Shown here: one piece after another, positions 5,980 to 12,973 of the stretch
Numbering within the stretch: the first letter of the stretch is position 1
Layout of the letters: each line of letters begins with the position of its first letter
DNA from: SZUA-584 sp964607965
GTDB taxonomy: Bacteria; Bacillota; Clostridia; Christensenellales; SZUA-584
NCBI GenBank assembly: GCA_964607965.1
Contig: CAZSMH010000033.1
Coordinates: 1 to 17,977, forward strand
Reading direction: 5' to 3'
Length of the DNA: 17,977 nucleotides
Translations under genes and position numbers: made by a program
Notes under the pieces: generated by a model
Told to the model about the DNA's origin: nothing
What the model saw: only the letters and a program-made list of their open reading frames with translations
Databases searched by the model: none

Positions 5980-8397
5980 TTAGCTTACCACTATATTTGC
6001 AATACGTCCGGGCACGATAATTATCTTACGCACAGTCTTGCCATCGAAAAACGCAGTTAAATCAGCACTTTCCATTATCTGCTTTTCAATGTCCTCTTTT
6101 GATGCGTCGGCGGACACGTAAAATTTTGCGCGCACTTTTCCGTTTATCTGAAGCGCCATTTCAAGCGTATTGCGGATAAGCGCAGCCTCGTCAAATTTTG
6201 GATACGGCGCATTAAAAACTGAATAGGGCTGGCCTGCCGATTCCCAGAGCTCTTCTGCAAAATGCGGTGCAAAAGGCGCTATAAGCCTTATTAAAACACT
6301 TGCCGCCTGCTTACATAAATCCTTATCGGGCGTGCCGTCCATATATTTGATAAGCGCATTTACAAATTCCATAAGCCGTGCAATGGCGGTATTGAACGAG
6401 AAAACCTCTATATCGGCACATATGTTTTTTATGGCATAGTTCTGTGCATACAGCAAGTCCTCTTTTCCCGTATCGCTGCGTGTATCTTGGGACATAAGCC
6501 TTTGCACCGTGCGTTCTACGCGTTCAAGAAAACGGTGAATAGAGCGGATGCCGTCTTCATTCCACGGACCGCCTTCAATATACGAGAATCCGAAGCCTAA
6601 GTACATCCGCAGTGCATCGCTGCCGTATTTTTCTATGTATGAATCGGGCGATATTACATTACCGCGGGATTTGCTCATCCGCTGTCCATCGGGACCTAAT
6701 ATTATACCCTGGTGCACAAGAGAGCTAAACGGTTCCTCGAAATTGCAGTAGCCCATATCGTGCAGTGCCATTGTAAAAAACCGCGCGTACAAAAGATGCA
6801 TGCAGCTATGCTCCGCGCCGCCTACATATTTGTCTACCGGAAGCATTTTGTTTATCCAGTCGGTGTCAAACGCCTTATCTTCGTTGCGGTTGTCGGGATA
6901 ACGCAGAAAGTACCATGACGAGCATACGAATGTGTCCATAGTATCGGCGTCACGCTTTGCCTTGCCGCCGCAGCGCGGGCACAAGGTGTGCAAAAAAGAC
7001 TTTGATTTTAGCAGCGGGGATGTACCGTCCGGGTTAAAATCCACATCATAGGGAAGCCGCACAGGAAGGTCGCTTTCCGGTACTGGCACTTCTCCGCATT
7101 TATCGCAATAAACCATGGGGATTGGCGCCCCCCAGTAACGCTGCCGCGAAATAAGCCAGTCGCGCAGGCGGTAGTTTATCTTAAAATCTCCGCTGTCTTT
7201 AGATTTTAGCTTTTCGGTTATAGCTTTTTTGCCCTCCTCTACGGCTAAACCTGAAAACTCGTCGCTGTTTACAAGTATGCCGTATCCAACGTACGGAAGC
7301 GCATCATCTTCTCCCGGGTTGCCCTTAACGACACGTTCTATAGGCAGATTGTATTTCTGCGCAAACTCAAAGTCGCGCTCGTCATGTGCTGGAACTGCCA
7401 TTACTGCGCCGGTACCGTAAGTGGCCAGCACATAGTCCGCAATAAAAATAGGTATCCGGCGTCCGTTTACCGGATTTTTTGCATAAGCTCCGGTAAAAAC
7501 GCCTGTTTTCTCCCGCGTGGCCGAAAGTCTGTCTATCTCACTGGCGCGCGCCGCGCCTGCAATATAATCTTCGACAGCAGATTTATGTTCTTGCGTTGTG
7601 ATTTTAAGCGTAAGAGGATGCTCGGGTGCAAGTACGGCGTACGTACAACCAAATAGCGTATCCGCCCTTGTAGTAAACACAGTAAAAGACTCGCCGTTTT
7701 CCAGATAAAATTTTATCTCCGCACCAATAGATTTGCCTATCCAGTTGCGCTGCATCATCTTTGTCTTTTCCGGCCAATCAAGATTATCAAGATTATCAAG
7801 CAGCCGCTGTGCGTAATCAGTAATCTTAAAAAACCACTGCGTTAAGTTTTTGCGTATAACGGGAGTTGAGCAGCGTTCGCAGCCGCCGTTCACAACCTGT
7901 TCGTTAGCAAGCACGGTGTTGCAGCCTTCGCACCAATTGACAGGGGCTTGTTTACGATAGGCAAGCCCGTTTTTATACAGCTGAAGAAAACACCATTGCG
8001 TCCATTTGTAATAATCAGGCAAACACGTTTTTATCTCATAGTCCCAGTCGAACATTGCGCCCATTTCTTTTAGCTGTTTTTCCATTGTGTCAATATTTGA
8101 AAGCGTGGAATCTTCGGGATGTATGCCGGTTTTTATAGCATAATTCTCGGCGGGCAGGCCGAACGCGTCAAAGCCCATGGGCTGGAACACTTCAAAGCCG
8201 ATCATCCTGTTATACCGGGCATACGTGTCGGTCAATCCGTAGTTGTACCAGTGCCCGAGGTGCAGCCTGGCTGCCGAAGGATAGGAGAACATCTCGAGTA
8301 TGTATTTCTTTTTACCGACACGGCTTTTATCAAATTTATAAAGCCCCGATTGCTCCCATCTTTTACGCCATTTTTTTTCAATTTGTAATAAATCCAT
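5980..8397 (-). CDS. leuS: Leucyl-tRNA synthetase
   Basis: Class I synthetase that charges tRNA-Leu; 805 residues, normal for Firmicutes. HIGH motif HLGH at 46-49 within SYPSAARLHLGHWYNYG; KMSKS motif RMSKS at 573-577. Two Cys4 zinc-knuckle regions are visible (CEGC...CERC and CDKCG...CPRCGG). The CP1 editing domain carries GAVMAVPAHDERD, and SSWYFLRYPDN is the usual block before the KMSKS half. C-terminal ENGK-type helix reads QINGKVRAKF. Start 8397 has GGAG 8 nt upstream; the longer frame to 8430 begins inside the predicted -10 box. No T-box leader is possible in the 67 nt upstream. Confidence 0.97.
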   Translation of the reverse strand: MDLLQIEKKWRKRWEQSGLYKFDKSRVGKKKYILEMFSYPSAARLHLGHWYNYGLTDTYARYNRMIGFEVFQPMGFDAFGLPAENYAIKTGIHPEDSTLSNIDTMEKQLKEMGAMFDWDYEIKTCLPDYYKWTQWCFLQLYKNGLAYRKQAPVNWCEGCNTVLANEQVVNGGCERCSTPVIRKNLTQWFFKITDYAQRLLDNLDNLDWPEKTKMMQRNWIGKSIGAEIKFYLENGESFTVFTTRADTLFGCTYAVLAPEHPLTLKITTQEHKSAVEDYIAGAARASEIDRLSATREKTGVFTGAYAKNPVNGRRIPIFIADYVLATYGTGAVMAVPAHDERDFEFAQKYNLPIERVVKGNPGEDDALPYVGYGILVNSDEFSGLAVEEGKKAITEKLKSKDSGDFKINYRLRDWLISRQRYWGAPIPMVYCDKCGEVPVPESDLPVRLPYDVDFNPDGTSPLLKSKSFLHTLCPRCGGKAKRDADTMDTFVCSSWYFLRYPDNRNEDKAFDTDWINKMLPVDKYVGGAEHSCMHLLYARFFTMALHDMGYCNFEEPFSSLVHQGIILGPDGQRMSKSRGNVISPDSYIEKYGSDALRMYLGFGFSYIEGGPWNEDGIRSIHRFLERVERTVQRLMSQDTRSDTGKEDLLYAQNYAIKNICADIEVFSFNTAIARLMEFVNALIKYMDGTPDKDLCKQAASVLIRLIAPFAPHFAEELWESAGQPYSVFNAPYPKFDEAALIRNTLEMALQINGKVRAKFYVSADASKEDIEKQIMESADLTAFFDGKTVRKIIIVPGRIANIVVS

Positions 8398-8428
8398 CGT
8401 GTGTTCTCCAATGCTTTTTGCTTGCACC

Positions 8429-8457
8429 ATTATGATACAGAATTACTTAAAAATCAA
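8429..8457 (-). promoter_or_regulatory. Promoter of leuS-queT
   Basis: Minus strand TTGATT (rc of 8452-8457), 17 bp, CATAAT (rc of 8429-8434). Predicted start near 8422, about 25 nt before the leuS ATG. It overlaps neither coding region and lies directly after the ispDF stop at 8465. Confidence 0.6.
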
Positions 8458-8464
8458 GACGGGC

Positions 8465-9601
8465 TTACCCGGAAACGGTTGCTACGGCATGGGCGGATAT
8501 GCCTTCTCCGGTGCCTTCAAACCCCATGCCCTCGGTTGTAGTGGCTTTTATACTGACGGCAAATTTATCTATTTTAAGCGCTGACGCTATGTTTTCGCGC
8601 ATTTCCTCGATGTATTGCGATATCTTTGGGCGCTCCATAACTACGGTAGCGTCAATGTTCACGATTAAAAACCCTTTGGTGTCTAAAACGGCGCGTGTGC
8701 GTTCAAGCAGCAGCAGACTGCTTATGCCGGCATACTCGTCTGTGCACGGAAAATGCGTGCCTATATCTCCGGCTGCAGCTGCGCCCAGCAGCGCATCGAT
8801 AATCGCATGGACGAGTACATCAGCGTCGCTGTGTCCTAAAAGCCCTTGATTGTGCGGAATATTAACACCGCCGAGTATAAGAGGCCTGTTTTGAGATAAT
8901 CTGTGCGCGTCATACCCGTGCCCCGTTCGCGTCTTATCTCCTGCTATGAGTTTTCCGTACAAAATATCCTCCGGCGTTGTGATTTTTATATTATGCCAGT
9001 TTGCTTCCACTAGGCTGACAGGTATTCTTAAGCGTTCCAGAAGCACGCATTCGTCTGTGCCGACAAAGCCGTCGGTACGTGCCTTGTCGTGAGCTTGCTT
9101 TAACAGCTTATAGCGAAAAACCTGAGGAGTCTGAATGTTTACCAAATTTTCTCTGTCAAGAGTGCCGGTTATAATGCCGTTGTTAAGCGTTTTTATGGTG
9201 TCCCGTGTGCGCACTCCTGCGGCTGCCGCTCCGGTTTCGGCTGCTTTTTTTACGCACTCGCGTATCAAATCCGGCGAAGCGAAACAGCGCGCCCCGTCAT
9301 GCACGGCAACTATTTCAAAGCAGGCCGCGGCACTAAGCGCATTTTCCACTGAAAACTGGCGTTGGCTGCCGCCTTCCACAAATATAAAAGGTATTGTCAA
9401 AGCGCGTTTTGATATTGCTTGAAAAGCAGACTTATCTGTTTTTCTGCAGGCAATAATAATACTTTGGAAACATCCGCTTTGCTGCAGTGCTTCCAGCGTG
9501 CGCTCAAGCACGTATTTTCCGCCTATACGCATAAGCAATTTATTTTCGCCCATACGCGCTGAATTTCCCGCCGCGAGAACGATGCAGCAGACGCTAGCCA
9601 T
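8465..9601 (-). CDS. ispDF: Bifunctional IspD/IspF fusion of the MEP isoprenoid pathway
   Basis: One 378-residue protein joins 4-diphosphocytidyl-2-C-methylerythritol synthase (IspD, about 1-222) to 2-C-methylerythritol 2,4-cyclodiphosphate synthase (IspF, about 225-378). IspD: VLAAGNSARMGENK (8-21, CTP-binding with Arg16 and Lys21), GGSQRQFSV, VHDGAR, NIQTPQVF, KITTPEDI. IspF: GHGYDAHRL with zinc ligands Asp231 and His233, HSDADVLVHAI with His265, GDIGTHFP and the C-terminal TTTEGMGFEGTGEGI. The two enzymes flank the IspE step, which is encoded separately at 14790-15656. The ATG overlaps the rqcP stop by 8 nt (ATGGCTAG), so the two are translationally coupled. Confidence 0.97.
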   Translation of the reverse strand: MASVCCIVLAAGNSARMGENKLLMRIGGKYVLERTLEALQQSGCFQSIIIACRKTDKSAFQAISKRALTIPFIFVEGGSQRQFSVENALSAAACFEIVAVHDGARCFASPDLIRECVKKAAETGAAAAGVRTRDTIKTLNNGIITGTLDRENLVNIQTPQVFRYKLLKQAHDKARTDGFVGTDECVLLERLRIPVSLVEANWHNIKITTPEDILYGKLIAGDKTRTGHGYDAHRLSQNRPLILGGVNIPHNQGLLGHSDADVLVHAIIDALLGAAAAGDIGTHFPCTDEYAGISSLLLLERTRAVLDTKGFLIVNIDATVVMERPKISQYIEEMRENIASALKIDKFAVSIKATTTEGMGFEGTGEGISAHAVATVSG

Positions 9602-9851
9602 TGCGCGTTTCCCCTATAACTTCGTACATACAGGCAGCATCCTCCTTGCGGACAGTTTCCGCAACAGAGATAATTTTTACTTTAAGCGTATTAGAGCCGA
9701 AACGCACCTCGATGGTATCGCCCGGTTTTACGTCTTTGCCGGGCTTGGCAGCGTTTCCGTTTACAAAAACACGCTGCTTATCGCATGCTTCGCCCGCAAT
9801 AGTACGGCGTTTGATAATCCGTGAAACTTTTAAAAATTTGTCTACCCTCAT
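9594..9851 (-). CDS. rqcP: S4-domain RNA-binding protein RqcP (YabO-like)
   Basis: An 85-residue S4 RNA-binding protein starting MRVDKFLKVSRIIKRRTIAG, the near-invariant opening of the YabO/RqcP family. RqcP binds the 50S subunit with RqcH during Ala-tailing of stalled nascent chains in Firmicutes. The S4 core includes VFVNG (28-32) and KPGDTIEVRFG (42-52). AGAGGA lies 7 nt upstream of the ATG. In Bacillus the gene sits in the mazG-yabN-yabO-divIC region; here it overlaps ispDF instead. A simple Hsp15-like S4 protein is the alternative; the N-terminus favours RqcP. Confidence 0.9.
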   Translation of the reverse strand: MRVDKFLKVSRIIKRRTIAGEACDKQRVFVNGNAAKPGKDVKPGDTIEVRFGSNTLKVKIISVAETVRKEDAACMYEVIGETRNG

Positions 9852-9875
9852 AAGCTAGTCCTCTTGTTTTTGTTC

Positions 9876-9884
9876 ATTATAACA
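9876..9884 (-). promoter_or_regulatory. Extended -10 promoter of rqcP-ispDF
   Basis: Minus strand TGtTATAAT (rc of 9876-9884) is a perfect extended -10; no good -35 is seen at the right spacing. Predicted start near 9869, about 18 nt before the rqcP start. Confidence 0.5.
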
Positions 9885-9906
9885 GAAAAAGAAAAAGCGG
9901 TATAAT

Positions 9907-9939
9907 AAAAAAGCGCCAGCATGTGCAATTGCGCTTTTT
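9907..9939 (-). terminator. Intrinsic terminator after the GNAT gene, possibly bidirectional
   Basis: AAAAAAGCGC at 9907-9916 pairs with GCGCTTTTT at 9931-9939 around 14 bases. Read leftward this is a G+C stem followed by a T-run, 14 nt past the stop of the acetyltransferase gene, and so ends the corA-fmdB-radC-GNAT transcript. Confidence 0.7.
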
Positions 9940-9952
9940 ATAATGGTATGGA

Positions 9953-10411
9953 TTATAACTGTTTGCTCATTATAAGCCTGTCTTCGCCCGCGCCGTATTC
10001 GTCTTTTACACTGTCTACAACGGTAAACCCCAACTGCTCGCGGTAAACCGAGACAGCGTTGGTGTTTGCGGGGTCCACCGATAACCTTACCCGAAATATG
10101 CCGTATTGTTTTATGTGTGAGAGCGCATAGTCTAAAAGCGCAGTGCCTACATTATGCCCGCGGAATTGGGGCAGCACCGCAACGCTGAAAAGATAGGCTG
10201 TATCGGTATCGTCCATGCTGCGCAGAAAATAAGTACATGCCACTGCATTGCCGTCTTCGTCTACGGCGGCATATATTTTGCCGTATCGCAGCATAGGAAC
10301 AATCATATGCTCATTAAGCGCACCGTCGCCAAAGGCGGTCTGTTCTATGTTAAGGATGTTATCCAAAATATTAAGATCGGGATTTTCCAAAACTTTAAAA
10401 CTTATAGTCAT
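9953..10411 (-). CDS. GNAT family N-acetyltransferase
   Basis: A 152-residue single-domain acetyltransferase. The acetyl-CoA-binding motif A is clear: VAVLPQFRGHNVGTALLDYA (R/Q-x-x-G-x-G/A type loop), followed by RLSVDPANTNAVSVYREQLGF, the usual motif B with the NxxAxxxYxxxGF pattern. Substrate unknown. Its ATG overlaps the radC stop by 4 nt, and it is the last gene of the corA operon before the terminator. Confidence 0.92.
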   Translation of the reverse strand: MTISFKVLENPDLNILDNILNIEQTAFGDGALNEHMIVPMLRYGKIYAAVDEDGNAVACTYFLRSMDDTDTAYLFSVAVLPQFRGHNVGTALLDYALSHIKQYGIFRVRLSVDPANTNAVSVYREQLGFTVVDSVKDEYGAGEDRLIMSKQL

Positions 10412-11193
10412 CGTTTTCCTCCGCTGTTTGCATAATACGACTTAAACCGTTTGGCTGACACTCCGCTAAACTGCTGCATACAGCTGTATTCGGCGGCGTA
10501 CGCCTTGTTCCCTGAAAACTCGTCCTTTTCCATAAGAGAATCCGCCTGAAAACTAAACGCCTCGTTATCACAGATTATAACATGATCCAAAAGATCTATA
10601 CCCAGTGTATGCAGGGTTGCGAGTATATCCTGTGTGGTGCGTATATCCGCAGACGAAGGGGTTACGCTTCCGCCGGGATGGTTGTGAGCAATAATACATT
10701 TTACAGCGTGATGGCGCAGAGCAGCAGCCGCAATTTTGCTTATATATACTGGGGATTCACATATACTGCCTTCGGAGAGCCGCTCGCAGTGAATGACGCG
10801 GTTTTGAGTGTTAAGCCATATCATGTAAAACTGCTCAAACGGTTTTCCGAAAAGGAGCGTACGTGCAAAATCGCAGGCATCTTTAATTGATATTATAGAA
10901 GGTTTTTTGCCCATTTTGCTGTGCTCGTAAGCGCGGAATGCGCACGGGAGCATCGTTAAAAAGGCCGAAGCTTTTTTGCCTATTCCGCTTACGCGTTCCA
11001 AATCTTTTGCGTCCGCTTCAAGAACGCCGGACAAGCTGCCGAAAGATTTTATCAGACGGTGGGCAATAGTATTAGTATCCACACGGGGCAAAGCAAAGAA
11101 AAGCAAGAATTCCAGTATTTCATGCTCGGCAAAACCTTCGAAACCCTCGTTTATAAATCGGTTTGTTAGCCTTTGCCTGTGTCCTTCGTGCAT
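10408..11193 (-). CDS. radC: RadC-family JAB/MPN domain protein
   Basis: A 261-residue protein with the two-part RadC architecture: an N-terminal helix-hairpin-helix region (LERVSGIGKKASAFL at 65-79) and a C-terminal JAB/MPN domain with metal ligands in AHNHPGG (169-175) plus SSAD (180-183). The early block EHEILEFLLFFALPR is typical. Named for DNA repair, but its biochemical activity is not settled. Past about residue 222 there is a tail of about 40 residues (SGNKAYAAEY..., basic at the end) longer than in most RadC proteins. It follows the FmdB gene by 23 nt and overlaps the acetyltransferase gene by 4 nt. Confidence 0.93.
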   Translation of the reverse strand: MHEGHRQRLTNRFINEGFEGFAEHEILEFLLFFALPRVDTNTIAHRLIKSFGSLSGVLEADAKDLERVSGIGKKASAFLTMLPCAFRAYEHSKMGKKPSIISIKDACDFARTLLFGKPFEQFYMIWLNTQNRVIHCERLSEGSICESPVYISKIAAAALRHHAVKCIIAHNHPGGSVTPSSADIRTTQDILATLHTLGIDLLDHVIICDNEAFSFQADSLMEKDEFSGNKAYAAEYSCMQQFSGVSAKRFKSYYANSGGKR

Positions 11194-11216
11194 AACTCCC
11201 CCTTAAAACAGGAAAA

Positions 11217-11417
11217 TCAGCCGGCGCATCCTTTGCAGCCATGACAGCTGCCGCCGCTGCATCCGCCGCCTTTATTTCCGCCGAAATAGCACTTTCCCTG
11301 ATAATGTCGCGATACCGTTAAGGATGCGCATTTAGGACAGGCAGGCTTCTTATCATAAACGGTAAGTTCCTCAAAAACATGTCCACAGTCTTCGCAGATA
11401 AATTTTAAAAGCGGCAT
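11217..11417 (-). CDS. FmdB-type zinc ribbon protein with Cys/Gly-rich tail
   Basis: A 66-residue protein beginning MPLLKFICEDCGHVFEEL, the usual start of the FmdB regulatory-protein/zinc-ribbon family; the second knuckle is CPKC (28-31), giving a CxxC-x-CxxC zinc site. After it comes a tail rich in Gly and Cys (GGGCSGGSCHGCKGCAG) that may bind further metal. The start at 11417 has a strong AGGAGAAG 5 nt upstream and lies 11 nt after the corA stop; a longer frame to 11552 lies inside corA and is rejected. Function of the family is unknown. Confidence 0.85.
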   Translation of the reverse strand: MPLLKFICEDCGHVFEELTVYDKKPACPKCASLTVSRHYQGKCYFGGNKGGGCSGGSCHGCKGCAG

Positions 11418-11428
11418 TAAAACTTCTC

Positions 11429-12361
11429 CTAAAGCATTTTCTTTTTCCAGAATATAAATGTAACGACCCCGGTAAGAATCAATGAAAACCCGGTAACTAT
11501 GGCAAACCCTCCGGCCATGTTTCCGAACGGTACGTCCAGATTCATACCCCACAGGCTGGCAATCAGTGTCGGGACAGACAATATGATCGTAACCGCCGCT
11601 AAAAATTTCATAACAATATTCAGGTTGTTGGAAATTACCGATGCAAAAGCATCCATTGTTCCGGATAGAATATCTCTGTATATTGCCGCCATTTCTATAG
11701 CCTGCTTGTTTTCAATAATTACATCTTCCAACAGATCTTCATCATCCGGATAACGCTTGATAAACTTTGTTTTTAGCAGCTTTTCAAGAACAACCTCGTT
11801 GGCCTTCAATGAAGTTGAAAAGAACACCAGCGATTTTTCCAGCTTAAGCATTTGTATTAGCTCGCGGTTTTTTAAAGACTTATGAAGCGCCATTTCAACC
11901 TGCGTGCTTGCTTTATCTACCTGGCGCAGATATTGAAGATACTTGGCGCTTGTTTTATACAGCAGCTGAAGCACGAATCTTGTTTTCTTGCAGGTATCGA
12001 AACCGCGTATACGCCCAAGATAAAAATCGCTTATTATTGTTGTTTCCTCAAGGCATACAGTTACAACCATATTATCAAGCAAAACAATTCCGAGAGGCAT
12101 TGTATTGTAAATAAACGAGGTGCCTTCGGGCTCTACAACTGGTATGTCAACCAATATCAAAGTCTGCCCGTCATCTCTTTCTATACGGGGGGTTTCCTCT
12201 TCGTCGAGGGCTGCCTGTAAAAGCGCCTCTTGAGCGCCGCTTTCACGGCACACTGTTGATATTTCATCTAAAGAAGGATTTGTAAGATGAATCCATACAC
12301 CTTCGCACGCTAAACTCTGGGCGCTAAGAGTGTTGTCTACGGTTTTAAAATATTGTATCAT
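11429..12361 (-). CDS. corA: CorA family divalent cation (magnesium) transporter
   Basis: A 310-residue CorA/MIT-superfamily channel: a long soluble N-terminal domain, a long charged helix (about 140-240, the stalk), and two C-terminal membrane helices with the GMN selectivity motif (SLWGMN, 272-274) at the end of the first. The C-terminus ends FWKKKML. Start 12361 has AAGGCGGTG 7 nt upstream; a TTG two codons earlier is rejected. It heads the corA-fmdB-radC-GNAT operon and is preceded by a leader of about 185 nt with a small ORF. Cobalt, nickel or zinc could also be substrates. Confidence 0.94.
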   Translation of the reverse strand: MIQYFKTVDNTLSAQSLACEGVWIHLTNPSLDEISTVCRESGAQEALLQAALDEEETPRIERDDGQTLILVDIPVVEPEGTSFIYNTMPLGIVLLDNMVVTVCLEETTIISDFYLGRIRGFDTCKKTRFVLQLLYKTSAKYLQYLRQVDKASTQVEMALHKSLKNRELIQMLKLEKSLVFFSTSLKANEVVLEKLLKTKFIKRYPDDEDLLEDVIIENKQAIEMAAIYRDILSGTMDAFASVISNNLNIVMKFLAAVTIILSVPTLIASLWGMNLDVPFGNMAGGFAIVTGFSLILTGVVTFIFWKKKML

Positions 12362-12400
12362 TGGCAAGCACCGCCTTTCTTTTGCGGAACGCAGTGATAA

Positions 12401-12466
12401 TTATGCCTGCCGGAATAAATGCGCGCCGCCGATATATTTTAGTAAATGTTTAGGGCCTGCATCCAC
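12401..12466 (-). CDS. Putative leader peptide upstream of corA (21 codons)
   Basis: A GTG-initiated ORF of 21 codons (MDAGPKHLLKYIGGAHLF..., ending TAA) in the corA leader. Its Shine-Dalgarno, GGGAGGTGAT, matches the 16S 3' end almost perfectly, with 8 nt from GGAGG to the GTG. The stop lies 39 nt before the corA ATG. No similarity to a known peptide is recognised. In Salmonella a short ORF (corL) in the corA leader controls transcription; the arrangement here is parallel but the sequence is not. Too short for coding statistics; the ribosome binding site is the main evidence. Confidence 0.55.
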   Translation of the reverse strand: MDAGPKHLLKYIGGAHLFRQA

Positions 12467-12492
12467 GCAAATCACCTCCCTGACGGCGCAGC

Positions 12493-12517
12493 GGTCCTCC
12501 GTATCAAGACGAAGGCC
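12493..12517 (-). promoter_or_regulatory. Hairpin in the corA leader
   Basis: On the minus strand CCTTCGT (rc of 12509-12515) pairs with ACGGAGG (rc of 12496-12502) around a 6-nt loop, extended by GG/CC past one bulged A. The 3' arm hides a GGAGG. Part of that arm (ACGG) could instead pair with CCGT just upstream of the leader-ORF Shine-Dalgarno, so two exclusive folds are possible. Confidence 0.4.
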
Positions 12518-12552
12518 AGTATGCCGGGTATTCTTTATACACGGCCAATATC

Positions 12553-12580
12553 ATTATAGCATGCGAATCAAATAAATCAA
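12553..12580 (-). promoter_or_regulatory. Promoter of the corA operon
   Basis: Minus strand TTGATT (rc of 12575-12580), 16 bp, TATAAT (rc of 12553-12558) preceded by TGc, an extended -10. Predicted start near 12546, giving a leader of about 185 nt before corA. It diverges from the promoter of the structured RNA, whose -35 begins at 12596. Confidence 0.7.
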
Positions 12581-12595
12581 CTACGCATGCTTAGT

Positions 12596-12624
12596 TTGAC
12601 ATCGGTAAGCGAACACCGTATAAT
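12596..12624 (+). promoter_or_regulatory. Full-consensus promoter of the structured RNA
   Basis: TTGACA (12596-12601), exactly 17 bp, TATAAT (12619-12624): a perfect sigma-A consensus, the strongest promoter in the window. Predicted start near 12631. Such a promoter suggests a highly expressed transcript. Confidence 0.85.
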
Positions 12625-12630
12625 TTTAAT

Positions 12631-12848
12631 AATGTGGCGGGTCTGTGGTTGAAAGTCGATGCCAGCCGCGGGCGAAACGACCCACGTAAACCGGGAAAAA
12701 CCCGGCGAGCATGGCGCGGTTTAGCAGTCAGTCCGGCCGAAGGTTATACCTTCGAGAGGCAAAGTAGTGGGGAGGTTTTTATACCTTATGAGCAAAATGC
12801 CCTGCCGGCGGATGTGGGGTAAAAGACCAGGTCAGCCGCCGCTTTTTT
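12631..12848 (+). ncRNA. Structured non-coding RNA, about 218 nt, raiA-motif-like
   Basis: Bounded by a consensus promoter and a T6 run. The ends pair: GTGGCGG (12634-12640) with CCGCCGC (12836-12842), followed at once by TTTTTT, and GTCT (12641-12644) with AGAC (12824-12827), so the whole RNA is closed by one long-range stem that also serves as terminator. Inside are clear hairpins: CCGGG/CCCGG (12691-12705) and CGAAGGT/ACCTTCG (12738-12754). Purine-rich single-stranded stretches such as GTTGAAAGTCGATG and GGCGAAACGACC look conserved-loop-like. An open frame spans most of it but has no ribosome binding site. Size, closing stem and sequence feel fit the raiA RNA motif known in Clostridia and other Firmicutes and in Actinobacteria; this identification is from memory and unverified. 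It is not tmRNA, RNase P or SRP RNA as far as I can see. No raiA gene is adjacent. Confidence 0.8.
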
Positions 12849-12973
12849 AGTTTGTGCTTTAAGCAAAACTATTTATTTGGAAAAGGCAGATAATATTTAT
12901 GCAGGTATATTTGAAATGCGGTAAAAAATAATACACTGATGACAGCAATGTATACAAAAGAACGGAGACGTTA

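Noticed and set aside
7780..7800. Short direct repeat AGATTATCA in leuS
   Set aside because: It encodes the LDNLDNLDW stretch that is a normal conserved part of leucyl-tRNA synthetases.
8398..8464. Possible T-box riboswitch before leuS
   Set aside because: Only 67 nt separate the genes, too short for a T-box, and no terminator is present.
11418..11552. Upstream extension of the zinc ribbon frame
   Set aside because: It lies inside corA in another frame; the AGGAGAAG before the ATG at 11417 fixes the start.
12634..12822. Open frame of about 62 codons starting at GTG inside the structured RNA
   Set aside because: No ribosome binding site, start only a few bases after the predicted transcription start, unusual composition, and the sequence is explained by RNA stems.
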